DNA from: an uncultured bacterium
GTDB lineage: Bacteria; Cyanobacteriota; Vampirovibrionia; Gastranaerophilales; Gastranaerophilaceae
DNA length: 64,000 nt
Assembly: GCA_902462155.1 (NCBI GenBank)
Contig: CABQAQ010000005.1
Location: 101,486-165,485, forward strand
Reading direction: 5' to 3'
The position numbers and the translations under genes were made by a program. The notes beneath the pieces were generated by a model. It was not told the origin of the DNA. It ran no database searches and worked only from the letters and a program-made list of their open reading frames with translations. This document shows positions 36,221 to 45,349 of this stretch, piece after piece. The first letter of the stretch is position 1. Every line of letters begins with the position of its first letter.

Positions 36221-37600
36221 GTGGCAACAAATAGAAAATCTAATTTAACATTATGGATCTTTATATCTTTAATACTAGGAATAATTTTCGGCTGGTTATT
36301 TCCATCTATTGCTATAAAGTTCCAACCTCTATCAACAATGTTCCTTAGAATGGTTAAAATGATTATAGCTCCATTACTTTTTGCAACTTTGGTTGTCGGT
36401 ATTGCCGGACACGGTGATATTAAAAGTATAGGTAAAATTGGATTAAAAACCATTATATATTTTGAAATTGTAACTACTATTGCTCTGATTATAGGTCTGT
36501 TATCTGCTCATATATTCCAACCTGGGATGGGCTTTAATCTTACCGCTAGCTCTTCTCAATTAGAAACTGTTGATGCTATGTCTAGATTAAACACTCACTC
36601 TTCTTTAACTGATATGATTGTTCATATTGTTCCTACAAGTGTTATTCAATCTATGGCAGAAGGTAACTTGTTACAGATAGTTGTTTTTGCTATCTTTTTT
36701 GCTTTTTCTGTTTGTGCTGTTGGAAAAAAAGCTAAACCTGTTTTAGAATTCTTAACTTCTACTTCTGAAATAATGTTTAAATTTACAGAACTTGTTATGT
36801 ATTTTGCTCCTATTGGTATATTTTCTGCTATAGCTGCTACTGTTGGAGAAAATGGTATTGGTATTTTATTCGGTTATTGTAAAGTAATATTTTCTGTTTA
36901 TGCTTCTTTAATATTATTTGTACTTTTTGTACTTGTAACTGTATGCAAAATAATAAACATACCTTTTAAAGGGCTTTTAAAGGCTATAGGTGAACCGGCT
37001 TTAATAGCTTTCTCTACAGCCAGTTCAGAAGCTGCTTTCCCAAAAGCTATGGAGGTTATGGAAAAATTTGGTGTTCCTAAAAATATTGTTAGTTTTGTTA
37101 TTCCTACAGGGTACACTTTTAATTTAGATGGTTCAACATTATATTTATCCTTAGGTGTTATTTTTGCAACTCAAATTGCTGGGATAAATCTTAATATAGA
37201 ACAACAAATTATGATTATGTTGGCTTTAATGCTTACCAGTAAAGGGGTTGCTGCTGTTCCTCGTGTGTCTATCGTTGTTATGGCAGGAACTTTATCTAGT
37301 TTTGGTTATCCTCTTATTGGGGTTGCTATATTACTTGGTATTGATCAGATCCTTGATATGGGCAGAACTACTGTTAATTTAATTGGTAATTGTGTTGCTT
37401 CTGTTGTTATTGCCAGATGGGAAAATGAATTTAATTATACTAAAATGATAAAATTCCTTAATGATAAACAGATTAAAGTTTCGGAATCTTTTCTAAAGAA
37501 AATTTCTCATTCTCATAATGTTGATCAACTTTCTATTTATAATAATATTAATAATGTTAATAATAATAATGAAACTGTTTCTAATAAATCTTCTTTTTAA
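36221..37600 (+). CDS. dicarboxylate/amino acid:cation symporter (DAACS family)
   Basis: GltP/GltT-type secondary transporter for glutamate, aspartate or C4-dicarboxylates. The start is GTG 36221 after AAAGGAT. The 459-aa protein has about eight helices plus re-entrant loops. Loop HP1 is seen as AFSTASSEAAFPKAMEVME, followed by SFVIPTGYTFNLDGSTLYLS (normally NMDG). The second loop region SKGVAAVPRVSIVVMAGTL and the end ILDMGRTTVNLIGNCVASVV also match. The C-terminal ~25 residues are Asn-rich. The 2-hydroxyacid dehydrogenase follows after 47 nt, possibly in the same transcript. Confidence 0.93.
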   Translation: MATNRKSNLTLWIFISLILGIIFGWLFPSIAIKFQPLSTMFLRMVKMIIAPLLFATLVVGIAGHGDIKSIGKIGLKTIIYFEIVTTIALIIGLLSAHIFQPGMGFNLTASSSQLETVDAMSRLNTHSSLTDMIVHIVPTSVIQSMAEGNLLQIVVFAIFFAFSVCAVGKKAKPVLEFLTSTSEIMFKFTELVMYFAPIGIFSAIAATVGENGIGILFGYCKVIFSVYASLILFVLFVLVTVCKIINIPFKGLLKAIGEPALIAFSTASSEAAFPKAMEVMEKFGVPKNIVSFVIPTGYTFNLDGSTLYLSLGVIFATQIAGINLNIEQQIMIMLALMLTSKGVAAVPRVSIVVMAGTLSSFGYPLIGVAILLGIDQILDMGRTTVNLIGNCVASVVIARWENEFNYTKMIKFLNDKQIKVSESFLKKISHSHNVDQLSIYNNINNVNNNNETVSNKSSF

Positions 37601-37647
37601 CTGATTGTATATTTCTTTTTTTATTTATTAACTAAAAAATATATATT

Positions 37648-38670
37648 ATGAAAAGTATCTTATTTTTTGATATAAACAAAGATTCTGATAAGATTTTATT
37701 AGATTTTAAGTTAAGCTATTATAATTTTTATTTTTTTGAAAGCACTATAGAAAATACAGATATAGATTCTATAGATCCGGATTCTGTTGAGATCATATCA
37801 ATATTTACAACTTCAAGAGTAAAAAAGGAATTTTTAGAAAGATTTATAAACTTAAAAGCAATAATGGCTCGTTCTGTTGGTTTTAGCCATATAGACTTAG
37901 ATTATTGCAAGAGAAAAGATATAAAAGTATTTAATACTCCGCATTATGGTGACAATACTGTTGCAGAATTTACCTTTGCTTCTTTACTTTTTCTTATAAG
38001 GAAATTAAATAATGTTTCTGATTATATGAATAGCTGTGATAATATAAACCAAAGTAATTCTTTTAAAGGTATAGAGCTACATAACAAAACTATCGGGATT
38101 GTTGGTATTGGAGCTATTGGCGAAAAGGTTGCACAAATATCAAATGGTTTTTCTATGAATATATTAGGTTATGATATAAAACCTAAAAAGCAATTAGAAC
38201 ATACTTTAAAGATAAAATATACCGATTTTAAAACTTTATGTCAAAATTCTGATATTATAAGTGTCAATAGTCCGTTAACAAAAGATAATCATCATTTATT
38301 TAATAAAGATGTTTTTAAAATAATGAAAGACGGAGTAATCTTTATAAACACTTCTAGAGGCGAACTTGTCAATACATTAGATTTATACAATTCTATATTA
38401 GAAGGGAAAATAGCCTATTGCGGCTTAGATGTACTTGAATGCGAAGAGATAATCTGCAATAAGGGTCAAAAAAAAGACATAGAGTGTTTTGATTATGATT
38501 GTTTAAAGAATACTTTTATAAATAATAGACTTATAAATTTAAAGAATGTACTTGTAACTCCTCATATAGCTTATGATACAAAAGAAGCTGTTATAAGAAT
38601 TAACAATATAACTATTGAAAATATAAATAACTACCTAAAGCAGGATTACAAGAATGAAGTTAAGAGTTAA
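37648..38670 (+). CDS. D-isomer-specific 2-hydroxyacid dehydrogenase (D-lactate dehydrogenase-like)
   Basis: NAD-dependent enzyme interconverting a 2-oxoacid and a D-2-hydroxyacid. In the 340-aa protein the substrate loop MARSVGFSHIDLDYCKRKDI and TPHYGDNTVAEFTFA precede the Rossmann motif IGIVGIGAIGEKVAQI with the NAD-selective Asp in LGYDIKPK. The catalytic triad can be seen as Arg in INTSRGELVNT, Glu in CGLDVLECEE and His in VTPHIAYDT. The layout resembles D-lactate/hydroxyisocaproate dehydrogenases, but the exact substrate is not decided by sequence. Confidence 0.85.
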   Translation: MKSILFFDINKDSDKILLDFKLSYYNFYFFESTIENTDIDSIDPDSVEIISIFTTSRVKKEFLERFINLKAIMARSVGFSHIDLDYCKRKDIKVFNTPHYGDNTVAEFTFASLLFLIRKLNNVSDYMNSCDNINQSNSFKGIELHNKTIGIVGIGAIGEKVAQISNGFSMNILGYDIKPKKQLEHTLKIKYTDFKTLCQNSDIISVNSPLTKDNHHLFNKDVFKIMKDGVIFINTSRGELVNTLDLYNSILEGKIAYCGLDVLECEEIICNKGQKKDIECFDYDCLKNTFINNRLINLKNVLVTPHIAYDTKEAVIRINNITIENINNYLKQDYKNEVKS

Positions 38671-39014
38671 TAAACTTTAAGTTTTACTTTAAATTTAATT
38701 ACTTATAGAATCTATTTATATAATTTATTAAAGTTTTAGTTAAACAAGATAAAATAAAACTTTAAACAAAGCTTTAAGTACAAGTTTATATAAAACTTAA
38801 GTATAACTTTAAGATTTACTTTGATTTATACAAAAATTTTAATAACAATTTTAATAATAAATACAAACTTAAAGTTTATATTTAAATATAATTATATCAG
38901 TTAATTTCTAATTTAAATTTTAATTATCATTTAAAGTCTTAGTTTATATTATACATAAATTAAAATAAAGCTTTAAGTTTAACTTTAACTCTTACACTAT
39001 GATAATTTCTAAAA
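38671..39014. repeat. AT-rich non-coding interval with dispersed AACTTTAAG-type repeats
   Basis: Nearly 0.43 kb with no ORF lies between the dehydrogenase stop and atpG. It has about ten degenerate copies, in both orientations, of a near-palindromic core (A)AACTTTAAG(TTT). Examples are near 38674, 38728, 38757, 38768, 38795, 38812, 38866, 38931, 38966 and 38977, often followed by a short T- or A-rich spacer. G and C are almost absent outside these cores. I see no gene remnant. Confidence 0.6.
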
Positions 39015-39047
39015 TAAACAAAACCCTAACTTTTTATAAAGTTAAGG
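39015..39047 (-). terminator. terminator of the ATP synthase operon
   Basis: CCTTAACTTT / AAAGTTAGGG pair (39024-39033 with 39038-39047) with one mismatch, followed on the minus strand by TTTTGTTTATTTT. About 50 nt past the atpG stop. Confidence 0.6.
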
Positions 39048-39098
39048 CTTATATTTATAATCTTAAAAAACATTTATTTAAATTTATACTTTATATAA

Positions 39099-40025
39099 TT
39101 ATAAAGCATCAGCTCCTGATACAACCTCGTTTATCTCCTGCGTTATAGCACTCTGTCTGGCTTTATTATAATCTATACTTAATGTTCTTATCATCTCCTG
39201 TGCATTGTTACAAGCAGCACTCATTGCCGTCATCCTAGAAGCTAACTCACTTGCATTCGCCTCTAAAAATGAATGGTATATTGTATTTGATATAAACATA
39301 GGTATAACTTTTTGTAATACTATATGCTCATTAGGTTCAAAACTCATTAACGCATCTATATGATTAGAATTCTCTTCCTTCTCTTCTTCTGCATTAAACT
39401 CTAATGGTAATATCTTCCAATCCTGCACTTTATATGACATCATATTCTTAAAACTTGTTGTTATTATCTCTATAGAATCTATCTCACCATTTACAAAGGA
39501 TGATGCCATATCCTCTGCTACCACTATTGCTGAACCTGATGTCGGATCTGAAAAATTTACATACCTCTTATCTATTTCAAATCCATAATTCTTTGCTTGC
39601 CTCCTTAATCCTGATACCCCCTTTTGCCCTACTATAAATAATCTGGCTTTTATATTTTGACTTTTATATTCTTCTATCTTCTTTAACGTAAATCTTATTA
39701 TATTTGCATTATAAGCTCCAGCAAGTCCCTTCGATGATGTTACAACTAATATTCCTACTGTCTTTACTTCCCTCTTCTTTAATAATGCCGGATAATTATC
39801 TATTGCTCTTTTTGTATTTAAATTAAAAGATGAATATTCTCCTCCTACTGATCTTAATAATCTGGAAAAAACATACGCTAATTCCTTTGCAAATGGCCTC
39901 GCTGCTTTTACTTTATTCTCTGCTTTCTTTACCTTTGCCGCTGCTACCATTTTCATGGCTCTTGTGATCTTTTGCGTATTATTTATACTTGTTATTCTAT
40001 CTTTTATATCACGTAAATTTGGCAT
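39099..40025 (-). CDS. atpG: ATP synthase F1 subunit gamma
   Basis: Central stalk subunit that couples c-ring rotation to catalysis. The 308-aa protein has the conserved N-terminal helix (LRDIKDRITSINNTQKITRA, then MKMVAAAKVKKAE), the VTSSKGLAGAYNANII Rossmann region, and the C-terminal helix ASELASRMTAMSAACNNAQE. It is the last gene of the operon, 16 nt after atpA. The beta and epsilon genes that follow gamma in most bacteria are absent. Confidence 0.96.
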   Translation of the reverse strand: MPNLRDIKDRITSINNTQKITRAMKMVAAAKVKKAENKVKAARPFAKELAYVFSRLLRSVGGEYSSFNLNTKRAIDNYPALLKKREVKTVGILVVTSSKGLAGAYNANIIRFTLKKIEEYKSQNIKARLFIVGQKGVSGLRRQAKNYGFEIDKRYVNFSDPTSGSAIVVAEDMASSFVNGEIDSIEIITTSFKNMMSYKVQDWKILPLEFNAEEEKEENSNHIDALMSFEPNEHIVLQKVIPMFISNTIYHSFLEANASELASRMTAMSAACNNAQEMIRTLSIDYNKARQSAITQEINEVVSGADAL

Positions 40026-40041
40026 TCTTTTCCCTTTTTAT

Positions 40042-41553
40042 TTAAAATCCACTTTTAAACTTCTTTAAACTTTCACCAAGAAGTTTCTTATCCTCTTCTG
40101 ATAATTTTTCTCCATTATTAATACGCTCAACAAGTTCTGATAGATTAGCTTCAAAATATACAAACCATTCCTTTTTAAACTTTTGGATATATTTATTATC
40201 CACATCATCTAAAAATCCCTCATTAGCTGCAAATAAAATTGATACCTGTTTTGCTACACTTAATGGAGAATATTGTGGTTGTTTTAATACCTCTGTTAAT
40301 TTTTCACCTCTTAATAATTGATCCTGTGTCGCTTTATCTAAATCACTTGCAAATTGTGCAAAGGCTTCTAATTCTCTATACTGCGCTAAATCTAATCTCA
40401 ATTTCCCTGCAACTTGTTTTATTGCTTTTGTTTGTGCTGCTCCTCCTACACGTGATACTGAGATCCCTGCATTAATTGCAGGCCTTATTCCTGAATTAAA
40501 TAATCCTGTTTCTAAGAATATTTGTCCATCTGTTATTGATATTACGTTCGTTGGTATATATGCCGATACATCTCCTGCTTGTGTTTCTATTATCGGTAAG
40601 GCTGTTATACTTCCTCCTCCAAGCTCATCATTTAATTTACACGCTCTTTCTAATAATCTTGAATGAAGATAAAATACATCACCAGGATATGCTTCTCTTC
40701 CAGGTGGTCTTCTTAATAATAAACTCATTGTTCTATATGCTTGTGCGTGTTTTGTTAAATCATCATATATTATTAATACGTGTTTACCTTCTTCCATAAA
40801 TTCTTCACCAATAGCTACTCCTGCAAATGGCGCTATGTATTGCATTGGAGCTGAATCACTCGCACTTGCCGCTACTATTATTGTATAATCCATTGCTCCT
40901 GCTTCTTCTAATGTCTTTGCCAATTGGGCTATTGTTGATGTCTTTTGTCCTATTGCTACATAGATACATATTACATCCTCTGTCTTTTGATTTAATATTG
41001 TATCTATTGCTATTGCTGTCTTTCCTGTTTGCCTATCTCCAATTATTAATTCTCTTTGCCCTCTTCCTATTGGAGTCAATGCATCTATTGCTGTTAATCC
41101 TGTCTGTAATGGTTCGTGTACTGATTTCCTTGTTATTATTCCAGGGGCTACTCTCTCTATAGGTCGGGTCTTTTTATAATTTATTTCTCCTTTGCCGTCT
41201 ATAGGTTTACCTGTCGGATCTATTATCCTTCCTATTAATCCTTCACCTACAGGAACTGATGCTATCCTTCCTGTTGTCTTTACTGTCATTCCTTCTTTTA
41301 TATGCTGATAATTACCTAGTATTACTACTCCGACATTATCTTCTTCCAAGTTCTGAACTATTCCTAATGTTTTTTCTTTATCTTCAAACTCTACAAGCTC
41401 TGATTGCATAGCACTCCTTAACCCATAGACTCTCGATATTCCATCTCCTACTTCTATTACACTCCCTATGTTGTTTACTTCTAGTTGGTTTTGATAATTC
41501 TCTATCTTTGTTCGGATAACATTTGTTATTTCTTCTGGTTTTATTCCTGCCAT
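40042..41553 (-). CDS. atpA: ATP synthase F1 subunit alpha
   Basis: Non-catalytic nucleotide-binding subunit. The 503-aa protein has the P-loop GDRQTGKTA near residue 170, the Arg-finger region FNSGIRPAINAGISVSRVGG, and YREYLEA-like sequence YRELEAFAQFASDLD. It starts ITNVIRTKIENYQ and ends in the usual helical domain. It lies 12 nt after atpH. Length and motifs are normal. Confidence 0.98.
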   Translation of the reverse strand: MAGIKPEEITNVIRTKIENYQNQLEVNNIGSVIEVGDGISRVYGLRSAMQSELVEFEDKEKTLGIVQNLEEDNVGVVILGNYQHIKEGMTVKTTGRIASVPVGEGLIGRIIDPTGKPIDGKGEINYKKTRPIERVAPGIITRKSVHEPLQTGLTAIDALTPIGRGQRELIIGDRQTGKTAIAIDTILNQKTEDVICIYVAIGQKTSTIAQLAKTLEEAGAMDYTIIVAASASDSAPMQYIAPFAGVAIGEEFMEEGKHVLIIYDDLTKHAQAYRTMSLLLRRPPGREAYPGDVFYLHSRLLERACKLNDELGGGSITALPIIETQAGDVSAYIPTNVISITDGQIFLETGLFNSGIRPAINAGISVSRVGGAAQTKAIKQVAGKLRLDLAQYRELEAFAQFASDLDKATQDQLLRGEKLTEVLKQPQYSPLSVAKQVSILFAANEGFLDDVDNKYIQKFKKEWFVYFEANLSELVERINNGEKLSEEDKKLLGESLKKFKSGF

Positions 41554-41565
41554 TTTTGTTTTTCC

Positions 41566-42120
41566 TTATTTTATTTTATTTTTTATTTCTTCTATTTTTC
41601 TTCTTACGCTTCCATCGATTATTTTATCTCCAAGTTTTATTATTAGTCCTCCGATTATTCCCTCGTCTATATTATAATCGATCTTTACACCCTTCTTAAA
41701 TTTTTTATCTAACTCTTTCTTTAACCTGTCTTTTGTTTCTTCTTTTATTTCTACTGCTGATATAACATCTGCTTTTATTATATCTTTATATTCGTCTATA
41801 AGCTCTTTATATACATACACTATTGAACTTATTATATTTATACGGTTTTTATCTACTATTACATATAATAAATTTAATGTATCTTCTTTTATTTTTTCTT
41901 TAAATAATTCTTCTAAAATCTCTTTTTTCTTTATCAATGAAATTGTCGGATTCTCTAATAATTCTTTTAACTCTATTGATAAATCTATTATTTCTTCTAC
42001 AAATTTTAAATTATCATAAACAATTTCTATAATGCCTTTACTTTTTGCTATTTCAAAAATAGCTTGTGCATATTTCTTTGCATTTATTATATCTTTTTTT
42101 ACTATTGTCTTTTCGTTCAT
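41566..42120 (-). CDS. atpH: ATP synthase F1 subunit delta
   Basis: Peripheral-stalk cap linking b/b' to alpha (OSCP homologue). The 184-aa protein begins with a helical domain (NAKKYAQAIFEIAKSKGIIE) and ends in the conserved C-terminal sheet IDEGIIGGLIIKLGDKIIDG then SVRRKIEEIKNKI. The start overlaps the end of atpF by 4 nt (ATGA). Confidence 0.93.
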   Translation of the reverse strand: MNEKTIVKKDIINAKKYAQAIFEIAKSKGIIEIVYDNLKFVEEIIDLSIELKELLENPTISLIKKKEILEELFKEKIKEDTLNLLYVIVDKNRINIISSIVYVYKELIDEYKDIIKADVISAVEIKEETKDRLKKELDKKFKKGVKIDYNIDEGIIGGLIIKLGDKIIDGSVRRKIEEIKNKIK

Positions 42121-42623
42121 GCTATCTTTAATCCATCTATATTCTCTATAAATTCATCAATTATTATTTGATGTATCTCAGGATTCCTTTTCAAGATTTC
42201 TTTTATATTCTCAGTCGCTTTCTCTACTGATTCCTCTGATATATCTTCTGACAGTTCTAATATTACTCTCTTTTTCTGATTATCTATAACTTTATTTGCA
42301 TTATTCTCCAGATTCTCTATAGAACTCTTTATTTCTCTTGATACAGTATCTTTATATAAATCTACTGATTCTTCTGCTTTTGTTTTTATTTCCTTTATTT
42401 CTTTATCTATATTTTTTACTTTATCTTTTGTTTCTTCTAAATTTTTATACGAAACTCTTTTTAACTCTTCTGATTTTTCCACTTCCTCTTTTATCTTTAT
42501 CTTTTTTGTTTCTAGTTTCGTTCCTACTTTTAATTTCTTAAAGATAAAGCAGAATATCAAAATCATTATTATAAAGTTTATCAAATTTGATTCTAGTATA
42601 TTAAGATAAGTAAAATCAAACAT
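42117..42623 (-). CDS. atpF: ATP synthase F0 subunit b
   Basis: Peripheral-stalk subunit: one N-terminal membrane helix (LINFIIMILIFCFIFKKLKVG) and a long charged coiled coil of about 140 residues. It is the second of two non-identical b-type genes, third position after c and b'. Its sequence is poorly conserved, as normal for b; the call rests on length, build and operon place. Overlaps b' by 8 nt and delta by 4 nt. Confidence 0.88.
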   Translation of the reverse strand: MFDFTYLNILESNLINFIIMILIFCFIFKKLKVGTKLETKKIKIKEEVEKSEELKRVSYKNLEETKDKVKNIDKEIKEIKTKAEESVDLYKDTVSREIKSSIENLENNANKVIDNQKKRVILELSEDISEESVEKATENIKEILKRNPEIHQIIIDEFIENIDGLKIA

Positions 42624-43092
42624 TTTTGATTACCTCATCATTCTTTTTGTAGTCTATTCCTTCTTCTTTATTTCTTTCAATTTTTAAAATCTTTGATACT
42701 ATTCTATCAGAAAGTTCATCAACATCCTTTGATATCTCTTGGTGTAGAGTATTTTTTTCTTCCTCTAACTGTTCTTTAGATATGTTAACTCTATTAGCTA
42801 TATCCTGCTTTGCCTTTTTTATATCCTGATTCTTCTGATCTTTTAGTCTATCTGTTTCTGTTAATATCAGATCTTTGGCTTCTTTATTTGCTTCTCTTAT
42901 CTTTGAATCTTTTTGTTCTATTAAATTTTCTATCTCATTTTCATTCTTTTTTACTTCTTCTTTATTTTCAGCAAAATATTTCTCTCGCTTTTCTATTATA
43001 TCCTTTATCGGGATATATAGTATCTTATTCATTATAAGAGTAAAAATTATAAAGCTAATAGTTGATACAATAAATGTTGCATTAAATTCCAT
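42616..43092 (-). CDS. atpF': ATP synthase F0 subunit b' (second b-type subunit)
   Basis: The 158-aa protein has one membrane helix (residues 6-28) with the conserved exit ILYIPIKDIIEKREKYFAEN, followed by coiled coil. Being directly behind the c-subunit gene and ahead of a second b gene, it fits the b' subunit of cyanobacteria and chloroplasts, where b and b' form a heterodimer. Ribosome binding and reading frame are coupled with atpF by an 8-nt overlap. Confidence 0.87.
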   Translation of the reverse strand: MEFNATFIVSTISFIIFTLIMNKILYIPIKDIIEKREKYFAENKEEVKKNENEIENLIEQKDSKIREANKEAKDLILTETDRLKDQKNQDIKKAKQDIANRVNISKEQLEEEKNTLHQEISKDVDELSDRIVSKILKIERNKEEGIDYKKNDEVIKNV

Positions 43093-43134
43093 ATAAAAAT
43101 CCTAAAAATTTTAAGTATATTTTTTATTACTATT

Positions 43135-43386
43135 TTATCCTATCATTCCGCATAATTTCATTGCTATAAATAATCCATATATAGCACAAGCTTCTGATAA
43201 TGCTGCGCCTAAAAGGAAAAATCCTACTGCTTTTCCTGCTATTTCAGGTTGTCTTGCTATTGCTTCCAGTAATCCTTTTGTTGCTACGCCTATACCTAGT
43301 CCTGCTCCTATTGCTCCAAAACCTATTGCTATTCCTGCTCCTAATTTGCTTAATTCTGTTATTTGGCTTGCTACTTCTGCTGTCAT
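43135..43386 (-). CDS. atpE: ATP synthase F0 subunit c
   Basis: Proteolipid that forms the rotor ring: 83 residues, two helices joined by the polar loop ARQPE. Helix 1 is Gly-rich (GFGAIGAGLGIGVATKG). The ion-binding Glu lies in helix 2 (AALSEACAIYGLF). At the place of the Gln that ligands Na+ in sodium-type rings there is Ile (GLGIG), and the residue after the Glu is Ala instead of Ser. I infer a proton-driven ring. The gene is the second in the operon. Confidence 0.95.
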   Translation of the reverse strand: MTAEVASQITELSKLGAGIAIGFGAIGAGLGIGVATKGLLEAIARQPEIAGKAVGFFLLGAALSEACAIYGLFIAMKLCGMIG

Positions 43387-43448
43387 TTTCTTTTTTCTCC
43401 TTCTTTTTTTATTTACTAATTATTTTTATTTATTTATTTTTATTCTTT

Positions 43449-44138
43449 TTAATGTTCTTCTTTTGCTACTGCTAAGGATACGTATGCTGTTGATAACATC
43501 ATAAATACTAATGCTTGTACGAATCCTACAAATACTTCAAAAAACATTATCGGTAATGGTAATATATATGCAAATATTCCTATAAATGCTACAACTAGCA
43601 ATTCCCCTGCCAATATATTTGCAAAAAGCCTTAATGCTAATGTAAATGGTCTTATTACCATTTCTAACAGTTCTATTATTGCTACTACTATATCTATTGG
43701 ATTTAAACTATGTAAAAAATATCTTAGTCCTTTTTCTTTTATTCCGTAAAATACATAATAAATTAATACTATTACTGCCATTGAAGCTGTCATATTTATA
43801 TCATTTGTTGGACTTGCAAGTTCTCCTGTCTTTAATTGATATAATCTCCAAGGTAATTGTCCTATTAAATTTCCTGTTACTATGAACAAAAATAATGTTG
43901 ATAATAACGGTATATGTCTTTCACTATTTTTTCCTATCATTGAAGAGGTTATATCATTAAAAAAGTTCATTATTCCTTCTGATATTATTTGAATTTTATT
44001 TGGGATTATTTCCAGTTTCCTTGTTGCTATAAGTGCAAACACTATTAATATACCCATAGTTATCCACATTGTTAAAAGCGTATCCATATTGACAGAATAT
44101 CCACCTATTACTGCTTGCCAATGTCCTTCTGCGCTCAT
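43449..44138 (-). CDS. atpB: ATP synthase F0 subunit a
   Basis: Stator channel subunit, 229 aa, five or six helices. The essential Arg is in PFTLALRLFANILAGELLVV, and the preceding PIDIVVAIIELLEMVIRPFT is typical. GGAAATAGAAAC ribosome site. It is the first gene of the operon behind a good sigma-70 promoter; an atpI gene is not present upstream. Confidence 0.96.
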   Translation of the reverse strand: MSAEGHWQAVIGGYSVNMDTLLTMWITMGILIVFALIATRKLEIIPNKIQIISEGIMNFFNDITSSMIGKNSERHIPLLSTLFLFIVTGNLIGQLPWRLYQLKTGELASPTNDINMTASMAVIVLIYYVFYGIKEKGLRYFLHSLNPIDIVVAIIELLEMVIRPFTLALRLFANILAGELLVVAFIGIFAYILPLPIMFFEVFVGFVQALVFMMLSTAYVSLAVAKEEH

Positions 44139-44170
44139 GTTTCTATTTCCTTCCGTAACATATTATTTTT

Positions 44171-44199
44171 ATATTACCACTTTTATTTTTTTTCAACAA
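44171..44199 (-). promoter_or_regulatory. promoter of the ATP synthase operon
   Basis: On the minus strand TTGTTG (44199-44194), 17-nt spacer, TAATAT (44176-44171), with a TGG extended -10 element directly before it. The atpB ATG is 32 nt downstream of the -10. Confidence 0.65.
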
Positions 44200-44255
44200 T
44201 TACTTTTTTTTATTTTTTTAAATTTAGCCCATTAGTATGATTTTTTTTATTCTCT

Positions 44256-44291
44256 TTTATAAAAAATCTAATACCTTTAAAGATATTAGAT
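44256..44291 (-). terminator. terminator of the pseudopilin gene at 44314
   Basis: On the minus strand ATCTAATA / TATTAGAT (44291-44284 with 44273-44266) forms an 8-bp stem around a 10-nt loop, followed by TTTTTTATA. Confidence 0.7.
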
Positions 44292-44313
44292 CCATTTATT
44301 TTTTCCCTTATTT

Positions 44314-45027
44314 TTAATAACAAGAAGTTCGTCCAAATATTATTAAATCATCCGGACATTTTCTATATATTATATTTTGATGAAGAATTACCCAAGCCGC
44401 ACAAGAATATCCGTTATTTAAACAATTCCTTAACAAATAACTATCTGAACCATCTACATCTAAATAACCCGGAACTATATAATCATTCATTATTGCAAAC
44501 TCAAACAAATCATAACCTGCTCTATTTGGACCATTTACTCCATTTATATCTATATATATATATCCATACGATTTTGTTCTTGAATGTTGAGCTCCATCAT
44601 TTCTTGTATAAAATAAAACAGATGATCCATCTGCTAATACTAAATCATATCTATTTACTAAATTCATTTCTATTGATCCGTCTATTTTATAGTATTGATT
44701 ATTCATTAAACACAAACTACTATTCTCAACCTCACAATCATGCATTATTTTTAAAAAAGGTTTAAATTTCTCTACAAAAAGAGCTTTATTTGCTTTTTTA
44801 GAATTAAATGGATGATCATGCCAATCTTCAGGTGGTCCATATACTGATCTTACCATCTTATAGGCATTTGATATTGTTGAATAAAATTTTACCAACTTTA
44901 CTACAGTTGTTTTTTCATAAACGTCAAAAAACATTACAGGTATTACCATTGCTGCTATTATTCCTACTATCGCCAAGCAGACTATAACTTCTGCAAGAGA
45001 AAAACCTTCCGTTTTTTTTAAAACCAT
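44314..45027 (-). CDS. prepilin-type pseudopilin, copy 1
   Basis: The 237-aa protein has a class III/type IV prepilin signal: basic leader, then G-FSLAEVIVCLAIVGIIAAM, with Glu at mature position 5. It then has the lineage pattern YKMVRSVYGPPEDW and a C-terminal region with four or more cysteines (CAAWV, RKCPDD, SCY). The protein should be processed by a prepilin peptidase and join a type IV pilus or type II secretion pseudopilus. ATG 45027 is preceded in frame by a GTG; the leader is GAGG about 10 nt upstream. A close paralogue is at 52777. No other pilus gene is nearby. Confidence 0.85.
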   Translation of the reverse strand: MVLKKTEGFSLAEVIVCLAIVGIIAAMVIPVMFFDVYEKTTVVKLVKFYSTISNAYKMVRSVYGPPEDWHDHPFNSKKANKALFVEKFKPFLKIMHDCEVENSSLCLMNNQYYKIDGSIEMNLVNRYDLVLADGSSVLFYTRNDGAQHSRTKSYGYIYIDINGVNGPNRAGYDLFEFAIMNDYIVPGYLDVDGSDSYLLRNCLNNGYSCAAWVILHQNIIYRKCPDDLIIFGRTSCY

Positions 45028-45204
45028 CACTTATATACCTCGTATATATATTATGCCACATTAGATTATTTATATATACAAGTATATTCTATTTTTTTAT
45101 ATTTCTTAACTTATATTTTATTTTATACTTCTTTTATTCTATTTATTTATTATCTTTTCTTATTTATAATAGTATCTGTTATTTGTTTTTTATAAAGGTT
45201 TTAT

Positions 45205-45348
45205 ATGGATAAAAATATTATTCAAGAATATATACAAGAACTGGAATTTCTATTTAATACAGAAGATCCAAAAAAAATTTTTAGTATAATAAAACAATAT
45301 AAAAAATCTAAATATAATAAAAATGAGCCTATAATATATCAAAAATAA
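45205..45348 (+). CDS. small ORF, 47 aa, unknown
   Basis: ATG 45205 with AAAGG 7 nt upstream opens MDKNIIQEYIQELEFLFNTE; the rest is Lys/Tyr/Asn-rich and ends PIIYQK. The product would be a helical charged peptide. It stops one base before the convergent thrB stop at 45350. Coding evidence is the ribosome site, the intact frame in AT-rich DNA and the amphipathic pattern; there is no recognisable family. Confidence 0.45.
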   Translation: MDKNIIQEYIQELEFLFNTEDPKKIFSIIKQYKKSKYNKNEPIIYQK

Positions 45349-45349
45349 A

